In this document: positions 56,936 to 64,000 of the stretch, piece after piece
Layout: every line of letters starts with the position of its first letter
Position numbering within the stretch: the first letter of the stretch is position 1
Assembly (NCBI GenBank): GCA_948567375.1
Contig: OX419756.1
Span: 49,428,333 to 49,492,332, forward strand
Direction: 5' to 3'
DNA: 64,000 nt
Origin: Lunularia cruciata
Lineage: Eukaryota > Streptophyta > Marchantiopsida > Lunulariales > Lunulariaceae
Program-made: the position numbers and the translations under genes
The notes under the pieces: model-generated
What the model saw: the letters and a program-made list of their open reading frames with translations, nothing else
What the model was told of the DNA's origin: nothing
The model's database searches: none

Positions 56936-57562
56936 TAGCTCTGAGTGTTCTGAGGTAGATTTTCTTTTCTTATATACTTAAACAATTTTGGAGTTACAAC
57001 TAACTCCAACATTAACTTTGGCATCGACTTGTGGAAGGCCCTCACGCTCTCCAAGACTAGTGATAGTCAAGTTCTCCCCAACACCTACTGTGGACGGAAG
57101 ATTTCTCGCCTCCACGACTCCTTCAGTCGTCATCTGACATTCCACTTGCTTAATGAACAGTAACTACAAGCTTCCTCGTAGTGCTTGTACGAAGCATATA
57201 GGTGGGTTTACAGATATAGTTTTTCCAATTCCTGATGACAACCCATAAAATGTTTGATTTAGTTTTTTCAATGCCCAAGGACAACCCCTAAAAATTGTAT
57301 GGGTTATCCGTAAACATTTACCGGCAATGGTTCGGAGAGTATCACCAAAAATTAAGGGTCTTTCACCCGTTCCCATTAAACTTTTATAGGAAATCAAAAC
57401 TGTGACCCATAGTTTTGTAAGGTTAAGGGTGTTCCCATGCTGTCAGAAAACAAAAGGTGCAAAGAAATGGTGCAAATGCTCAAGAACTAATCTTAATTTT
57501 CAAACACTAGTAGTCATTTATTTCTTGCTCCACCTCTACTCCGTGTGCCATCCGTGCTTGTC
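56936..57562. other. Unassigned DNA
   Basis: A short internal similarity (CAATTCCTGATGACAACCC / CAATGCCCAAGGACAACCC near 57226 and 57270) is seen. There is no gene. Confidence 0.35.
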
Positions 57563-57833
57563 GGTTCAAATCGCATAGTGGAATTTGAATCACGCGTGGT
57601 AGTCCTGTCTCCAAGTCAGGAAGAATCCTAGCTCATTAGTTCAAATTGGACATTGGAATTTTGATCATATGCAGTAGTCCAGTCTCTAAGTCAAGAAGAA
57701 CGGAATTTTGATTATGCAATAGTCACGTGTCCAAGTCAGGAAGAATCCTAGCTTGTCAGTTCAAATTGCATAGTAGAATTTTGATCCAGAAGCAATGCCG
57801 CGCTATAGTCCACATCTCCAACTCAAGAAGAAG
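57563..57833 (+). repeat. Minisatellite of about 76 bp, 3-4 units
   Basis: Units start GTTCAAATTG-ATAGTGGAATTTTGATCA and run through TAGTCC-GTCTCCAAGTCAGGAA to GAATCCTAGCT. Full units begin near 57563, 57639 and 57759, and a partial unit begins near 57700. Confidence 0.85.
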
Positions 57834-57850
57834 ATAAAAAGAAGTACATT

Positions 57851-59050
57851 CAAGAACTAACGAGAATTGAGCTACAAAACGACCATGAATTGAGTTTCAA
57901 AGATGAATGTAGGGTTGGAATGGAGGACTATAGGATTGACAGTGAAGAAGATATTGAGCTCTTGCTCGGGTGGTGCCATTTTGTAGAGAATTCAAGACAT
58001 CTTCAACCTAGATTGCAATGTGTTTGGAAACCTGAATTTGCTTTGAAATTCTTTAGAGGGTTGGATAGTAAAGCATTTTGACAACTAACAAGGATGGATA
58101 TCGTCTCTTTCCAAGCTTTAGTGGAGGTTATAAAAAGATCATTTGGTGTTCAGAAATCCATCAAAGAGAACTTGAACACTTGTATGGATGCAAGTGGCCT
58201 TAGTGCTCGGTAGGTTTGGGCATCATAGAAATGGGGCGTCAATTGCAAGGAGGTTGAACATTTGGGGTACTAGTGCAAGATCTGCAATTAGATTCAATAA
58301 GCATGTAATGATAAAAATTATGTCAATCATAGGGAAGGAAGTGAAAATGGCCTCATATAGAAGATAGGAAGCTAATATTCTTGATATTTTCTCAGAAAGG
58401 TTTCCCTAGGTGTATATGATTAGTGGATGGGACTCTATTTCCACTAGCTCAAAAACAAACTATTGATGGAGAGATATACTCTAGTCACAAGGAGTATTAA
58501 TGGGCAAGTAGTTTGTGATGATTAGAGGTAAATATTACATTTTGCCTCACACAAATAATACACTTTGCATGAGGTAAGGATTTGCTATATGAATGTTCTC
58601 TTCTAATGCTTTTTTACTGAGTTACTCTTGAGCTCATTGAGTTGAGGTCATATTTATGGAGTTGAGTTTGCTGATTGTTGGTAGAGATGCCCAGATCATG
58701 TCATGGCATGGCATGCTTGAGAACGTTTTTGATTTGGTCCAATTTGAATTCCAAAGGTGAATCAATGTATTGGAGAGCATTCAAGATTGATTGCAGGATG
58801 TAGGATATATTCCCATGTGCAATCATACTTTCTTTCAAACAAGCATGCCTCAAGATAAAGCCAATTTCAATTGGTGTGTTGCACAAACAAAACTAGTCAA
58901 CAAACATCATAAAGTGGTTTTGAAAGCTAGATGGCATTCACTAAAAGAAATAAGAATTCAATTGAATGATCCATCTAGAAATGCTTTGTTAGCATTTGTA
59001 TAATTTTACACAACTTGTTGATTAACAAAGGCATACATATGGATCAAGGG
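57851..59050 (+). pseudogene. PIF/Harbinger-type transposase relic
   Basis: Several plus-strand frames together follow the DDE_Tnp_4/HARBI1 order. An N-terminal segment TRMDIVSFQALVEVIKRSFG (58091 on) is followed by a helix-turn-helix-like block ALVLGRFGHHRNGASIARRL (near 58200). The first catalytic block VDGTLFPLAQKQTIDGEIYS, with its Asp at 58436-58438, follows. Then come DVGYIPMCNHTFF (near 58800) and the last block KANFNWCVAQTKL plus LKARWHSLKEI (58855-58960). Frameshifts and stops separate the pieces and the region of the second Asp is poorly preserved, so it is inactive. Terminal inverted repeats and the partner Myb-like ORF were not found. The minisatellite lies just upstream. Confidence 0.65.
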
Positions 59051-59565
59051 AGATGCTGACTTTGGAGATGCCTTGGATTCTGATTTCTTGAGGCTAGTGT
59101 TTTTGAGCTGCATAGAGAAGTCAAGGAAGAAATTAGAACTTACATTTTATACCAATGTCTTGCTTTCAATTACTAGCATGGTGTGTTGTTAAATCCAAGA
59201 TAGTAAGTTACACTCATATTGTACTATTGTGTATGATTGTAATCAATAAAAAGATCCACAATTCTCTATATCATATACAAAGTCTCTATACAAAGTCTTT
59301 GAATTGATGAAATCCAAAAGAATACATAAAGTCTTTCTTGGACATTGGCCTAGTTTTGTGTAATTTGGTATGTGTGCTATGCATGCAAGTTTAGCCAAAA
59401 TATCCGATATACACTAGCATAAATGGAATGAATACCATGCTCTATACTTGTGGAATGTGACTTGAAAATTTCTGACCAATACATGTGTATGAAATACATA
59501 GACTATAAATGATTGAGGAGAGAAATAGGAGAATGGAAGATCAAAATGGAAATCACATTGCTTAG
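59051..59565. other. Unassigned AT-rich DNA
   Basis: No gene or element end is recognised between the transposase relic and the LTR of element I. Confidence 0.4.
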
Positions 59566-60305
59566 TGTAATACCAAGGGTTAGCCATATGATCTAGATGT
59601 GAAATTTGGTTTAGTAACATCTAGAATGATGTTATACATGATTGTCAAAATAGATCAGATAGAAGTATCACCAAAAGAGTACTTCTACTAATAGGGCAGA
59701 AACCGAAATAGACTTGAGAACCTTAGAACCAATAGCTAGACATATGATTTAAAGGTGAGAATTGGTTTGGTAACATCTAGAAGGATGTTACACATGATGG
59801 ACTAAACAGATCAGAAAGAGGTATCACCAAAAGGGGACTTCTACTAATAGAGTAGGAACCGAAATATGCCTGAAATCTTTGAAGGCAATTTCGGAGGCCT
59901 AAACGGATGAATTAGGCCTTGAAAATGTGCAGATTCACCCCCCCAATAGAGGAGAGGCTGGCCTTCCCTCCCCCCTGGTTTGTCTCGTCGAGAGCTTTCC
60001 AACGGTACCTTACTCATGTGATTCGGAGATTCCTACAGGAAGATTCCCTAAAAGATTCCCTCCGGTCAAAGCTCGTTTGACCAACCAGATAGGACCTAGA
60101 CCAGACAAGTCACCCATCCAAGTAAGTAATCCAAGGGTGGAGCTTGCTGACATGTCACCTATCTGTGTCCCTAATCCTATGGTGGAGCTTCCTTGGAGGA
60201 GATCCTCTTTGTCTATATAATAAAGAGAAGGTGCTCCCTTGGGGCATCGAATGTTTGAGTGTGCAATCTGTGTTTTCTCTCTTCTCTTGTCCTCGGAGTA
60301 TTACA
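59566..60305 (+). mobile_element. 5' LTR of element I
   Basis: The 740-bp LTR starts TGTAATAC and ends GTATTACA, an exact 8-bp inverted pair with TG...CA. It is followed one base later by a primer site, which proves the 3' boundary. A ~150-bp tandem duplication (about 59582-59720 and 59732-59875) lies in its 5' half. A TATA-like CTATATAATAAA is near 60212. Confidence 0.88.
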
Positions 60306-60306
60306 A

Positions 60307-60317
60307 TGGTATCAAAG
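60307..60317 (+). promoter_or_regulatory. Primer-binding site, initiator tRNA-Met type
   Basis: TGGTATCAAAG lies one base after the LTR. It differs at one base from TGGTATCAGAG, the usual complement of the plant tRNA-Met 3' end. Confidence 0.8.
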
Positions 60318-60445
60318 AAAGTGTTCTAGTCCAAGAGAGTGGATCACCCCTCTTGGAATAGCACGAACTGCTGAAACTGAGTAATTTGAGGTGGAGAACA
60401 TAGAGTAATCGCTAGACTTAGGAAGGACTTTAGAGAGCGGATGGG

Positions 60446-61996
60446 ATGGATGCGCCGGGGGGACAATTTCCCGCACCTAGCTTTCCATTCTCAAACCCAT
60501 TCCACATCAAGGTTATGTACATCCAGCGTGAGCAGATGAGAGTATCGCTAGTTTATCACTTTGGTGCGGAATTCATGGACAGAGTGATGAACTCACCAAA
60601 CCCGGTGATTCTACCTGTGGTGATATATGACAAAGAGTGGGATTTGACAATCTACATTCTATTATGATAATATGGATATGAATGTCCCAAATCCTCTCCC
60701 TTTCAACACTCAAGTAGAAATCCGTTATGTAGTGAGGCCGAAATTGATGTTTAGAGATTTTGTGGTTAGGAATTTTGGTGAGGAGTATTATCAACAAGTG
60801 ATAGCTTCTGAGGTCCCAATGGTAGTTCCAATAGTTCGTGCGCCTTCCAGAGTGATTAAATTGACTCTGTATTGAAGTAGACGTTAGGAATTGGGTGTTG
60901 CAGGAACCATGGATCCATAGTTGCAAGAGCTGGTGCAAGGAATGCAAGGGATGTTGAATGAATTTTGAGAGATTAAGATGACCATGGAGACATTGCAAAG
61001 TCAAGTGCAGATCCTCAAGAACGATCAAGCCATGCAAGAAGAAGAGCCGTCTCAAAACCTAGTACCTGCGACAGAAGTACTTGGAGAGGCACCCGTGCCT
61101 ACGAACCCTATCAATGATGAAGCCACATTGCTACTCCGGATGAAGAAGACCTGCAACATCGAGCGTTACAAGGGGCAGCGTATGATGGAGTAGTGGAGAA
61201 TTGGATCTCGAGAATGAATCAATATTTTCAATTGTTCTCAACAGAGATCACAAAGCATGCTGCAGGCGTGTTTGCATGTGGGTACTTGACCGATAAAGCC
61301 CTCACATGGTATGATGCTTGGGAATGATCCATGCTGGCAGAGAGAAGGGAGGTCACATGGACAGCAATGCAAGAAGGACTGCTCAAGAATTTCCAATCGG
61401 TGGATTCTGTGCAGATGACTCAAACCCGACTATGGGGATTGAGACAGAAGAATAGCGTACAAGAGTATGTGGAGGCATTTCTGGATCTACAAGTCGCAAT
61501 TACCGACATGAGTCCAGCAGAGGCTCTCGACAATTTCAAACGAGGGTTGAAAGAGCGGATTTGCCAAGAAGTCATGGTGCAAAACCCTCGCACGGTATTT
61601 GAAGCTATTGCTTGTGCGCAGAGAATAGCCGGAGCATTAGGTGGAGGTGAAGGAGTAGTTCCACCTCAACATTATCGTGCAGAAATGCCACACATGGGTG
61701 GACTAGTACCGATGGAATTGGGCAACCTTTGATTTCGGGATCGAGGAGCACGGCCGCTTCAAGGAGAGCGAGGACGGGTAGAAGAACGAAGAGATGGAGT
61801 CCCACGAGGAGAAGGGACTCAAGGAGAACAACGCCGTTGTTACAATTGTGGCCGTATTGGGCACATATCTACCAATTGTCGCACCTGTTTCCCTAGAGGC
61901 CCTCGGCCTTCATACAAACAATCTTTGAACAACATGGAGAGGCACATTGAAGAGGAGGAGGTGGAAACCACTTCGGAAAACAAAGATCGCCAGTAA
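60446..61996 (+). pseudogene. Degenerate gag of element I (no pol)
   Basis: The N-terminal part (60446-60875, two frames) contains two related ~45-residue blocks: one around VYHFGAEFMDRVM...PVILPVV, and one around VVRNFGEEYYQQVI...PMVVPIV. A single frame from about 61193 to TAA 61994-61996 then holds a Retrotrans_gag-like domain (VENWISRMNQYF, KALTWYDAW, YVEAFLDLQVAI, AEALDNFKRGLKERI). TGA interrupts it at 61325 and at 61730-61732. A CCHC knuckle, CYNCGRIGHISTNC, starts at 61838. Only ~430 bp separate gag from the next LTR, so protease and polymerase are absent. The element is gag-only and probably non-autonomous or internally deleted. Confidence 0.85.
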
Positions 61997-62425
61997 ATGT
62001 ACCTTGCGGCCTTACTGTCTCAATAAGGAAGCAGAGAAGCGAGGGAAGGAAGAAGAATAATGTGCAAAGATCCCAAAAGGCAACCTCACAGTTGATTGTC
62101 GTGAATGGAATCTTAGAAGTAAGGGAAACTCCAAATGCCTCGCTTGAGATTGGCTATGGTATTTATAGGCAACCTGGGTACAAGAATCCCAAGAAGCTAC
62201 CAAGGAAGGTTCCTTCTAGAAGCCACCATACTTGGAGCACAAGCTAAGCTGGCTATCAACTTGGCATACAAGTTATTCTAGCCTTGGAAAGTTCCTAGAA
62301 GCTTTTCACCAAGAAGCTTCTTGGGTGTTTGTAGAATATTCTACCCACAAGTTTCCTAAATGCTTTTAGAACATTCTTTTGCTACTTCTACCTCCTTTTT
62401 GCTATATTTAGCTCAGGCTATCAAT
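61997..62425. other. Remainder of element I internal region
   Basis: No pol sequence or clear polypurine tract is visible. A tract of repeated GAAGCTT/CTAGAAG words lies near 62210-62370. Confidence 0.4.
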
Positions 62426-63019
62426 TGTAATACCATTAACTATACATATTATCTAGAGGTGGAAATTGGCTTGGTAATATTTGGAAGGATATTAAATGTG
62501 ATGGTCTAAGTAGATTAATAGAGGCACACCAGAAGAGTATCTTTACTACCCAAGGCATAGCCAAAAGAAGAAGAAAAAATAAAAAACTATTTATCTATAT
62601 TCATCCTCATCTTTTGGGTCTTCTTGCCCCAAATGAATAGGGTAGAGGTCAAAAACACCCAAAAAAATTTAGAGCCAATTTTGAAGGCCTAAATGGAAGA
62701 ATTAGGCCTTGAAAAATGGATGAAATAGGCCATAGTTTTGCCTTCTCCACCCTTATTGTCTCATCAAGAGCTTTGCAATGGTACCTCACCCATGGTATTG
62801 TGAGCTTCCTACAAGAAGATTTCTGAAAGATTCTCTCTGGTCAAACTTGTTTGACCAACCAAATTTGACAAGGATAGGTATGTCACCAGTCTATGTAACT
62901 AATCTAAGAGTGGAGCTCAAAGATATGTCACAATCCATGTATTTGATCCAAGTGTGGAGCTCCCTTTGAATGGATCCTCTTTGCTATATAATAAAGATAA
63001 GGTGCTCCTTTGGGGCATT
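62426..63019 (+). mobile_element. Second I-family LTR, 3'-truncated
   Basis: It begins TGTAATACC and follows the 59566-60305 LTR, with AGGCCTAAATGGAAGAATTA, GACCAACCAAATTTGAC and CTATATAATAAAGATAAGGT near its end. It stops after GGGGCAT, where the J LTR begins. It has one copy of the segment that is duplicated in the 5' LTR. The two LTRs are visibly diverged, so they may not come from one insertion. Confidence 0.75.
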
Positions 63020-63294
63020 TGTCGTGCGTATATACATCGTTGTCAACATCATACACTATAAAAGCACAATTCACACATAAGTCATACATAGACTCTAAAG
63101 TGCCACAATAATCAGATTGCTTAACATTCTCCACTCAACTCAACTCAGATCAGTACTTGATCTGTCACTCTATAAACTGCCAACAACTGGGCACTGATTA
63201 TAGTCAAGCTACACCCACTCAAGCATAGAGAATCCAGGTGATGCTCGTCGGCCTCTGTCCACCAAAGCCAGGAACTCAAAGGCTCAACATCAGA

Positions 63295-63320
63295 GAAGTG
63301 AGCTCTCTAGAGCTCACTTC
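63295..63320. repeat. Inverted repeat in J LTR (11-bp arms)
   Basis: GAAGTGAGCTC and GAGCTCACTTC flank the loop TCTA. Confidence 0.95.
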
Positions 63321-63407
63321 AAAACTATACCCCTTGGACTCGAGCTAGCCCTGAAACCCTAACGGTCCCGCTGATGGCACACTCGACGGTGAAAACGGTG
63401 CAAAGTG

Positions 63408-63424
63408 ACGGTGGGCCCCACCGT
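63408..63424. repeat. GC-rich inverted repeat in J LTR
   Basis: ACGGTGGG and CCCACCGT flank a single C. Further CGGTG words stand close by on both sides. Confidence 0.9.
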
Positions 63425-63664
63425 GAAGTCAGTACCCCAAACACAAAATCTAACCATCGGAAAGTAGTCCCTGAGAAACTGCTAGAATAACTCTAACTAC
63501 CATCACTGGAACTCCAGTGTCCGAGCATCTAGATGCGGAACTACAAATGGCGTGACAGCTGTCGTGCATATATACATCGCTACACAACATACATCGCTGT
63601 CAACATCATACACTATAAAAGCACAATTCACACATAAGTCATACATAGACTCTAAAGTGCCACA

Positions 63665-64000
63665 ATCACCCCCCTAGCTGGCGGTTAGGTCCCTCTAACT
63701 CCAGATAGCCATCTACTCTAAGTATATGGTATACCCTCTAATGGGCAAAGATCAGGAGGCCGGGTGCTATGGAGCCCCATCGTTAGTCGCCTGTCTGCAA
63801 TCTATACCATATAAAGAATGAACTAGCTATAGGTCAAGTACATCTAGGACATAACCACTGTCCTTGAGGAACCACCATGAGGGGAGGAGTCATACATGCC
63901 ATATGCCATCCTCTCCAACAGCTATCACACACTAACATAGTAGCAGCTCCACCAGAAGAGCCACATAACATACACCTCAAGTCTGCACGTACAAGTGCCA
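63665..64000 (-). mobile_element. Element J internal 3' region with polypurine tract
   Basis: The minus strand reads toward the LTR and ends in GCTAGGGGGGTGAT. No coding sequence is seen. The region matches 36862-37212 in inverted orientation and continues beyond the window. Confidence 0.75.

Larger units (their letters stand above)
63020..63664 (-). mobile_element. 3' LTR of element J, with repeated ends
   Basis: Read on the minus strand it starts TGTGGCACTTTAGAGTC directly after a G-rich polypurine tract (GGGGGGTGAT) and ends GCACGACA. The first ~105 bp (63664-63560) and last ~88 bp (63107-63020) are direct repeats of each other, each itself bounded by TG...CA. It is therefore either a 645-bp LTR with duplicated ends or two short (88-105 bp) LTR-like units around a 452-bp core. 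Confidence 0.7.

Noticed and set aside
57559..57575. GGTTCAAATC resembling a tRNA/SINE box B
   Set aside because: No box A at the right distance and no cloverleaf. The word belongs to the minisatellite unit.

Overview
This window is plant nuclear DNA. It contains Ty3/gypsy LTR retrotransposons with tRNA-Met-type priming, a secreted eight-cysteine lipid-transfer-like protein gene with a TATA box and G-box, and long repeat-rich stretches with no operons or bacterial signals. The species cannot be named from sequence alone. The lipid-transfer-like gene makes a land plant likely, and a non-flowering lineage is possible but unproven.

Region 1 (1-18 kb) is a tandem pile of one gypsy family, here called G1. 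G1a (2-4956) has an uninterrupted 1,402-codon gag-pol frame that runs in from outside the window, followed by its 3' LTR. G1b (4957-12108) and G1c (12106-15600) are broken copies joined head to tail through shared LTRs. They carry the same inactivating changes. A second element type, CC-1 (9983-11874), sits inside the G1b LTR with a clean 5-bp target duplication. Older gypsy debris (K), a solo G1 LTR and an LTR fragment follow.

Region 2 (18-41 kb) is dominated by a dispersed family, here called CC, that encodes a large charged coiled-coil protein and is bounded by TG...CA ends. CC-2 (18124-21904) keeps an 857-codon frame with no frameshift and only seven internal stops, six of them TAG. More diverged copies are CC-3, CC-4 and CC-5. 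Also here are a degenerate full-length gag-pol (G1d, 23386-28213), a separate zinc-knuckle relic, a different gypsy pol relic (M, 32726-34420), a seven-unit tandem repeat of about 245 bp, and another solo G1 LTR.

Region 3 (41-57.5 kb) is mostly non-retroelement DNA. It holds the lipid-transfer-like gene (44375-44680, minus strand), a promoter plus signal-peptide first exon (56201-56398), eight copies of a short hairpin-bearing dispersed repeat, several local duplications, and a perfect 34-bp palindrome at 53505-53538.

Region 4 (57.5-64 kb) starts with a minisatellite and a decayed PIF/Harbinger-type transposase. A gag-only LTR element (I) follows, with matched LTR ends, a tRNA-Met-like primer site and a gag. 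The window ends in the 3' end of a further LTR element (J) on the minus strand. An inverted second copy of J's internal 3' end lies at 36862-37212.

No element shows a complete, undamaged set of parts inside the window. G1a is the best candidate for recent activity. Repeat identifications rest on reading translations and aligning copies by eye.
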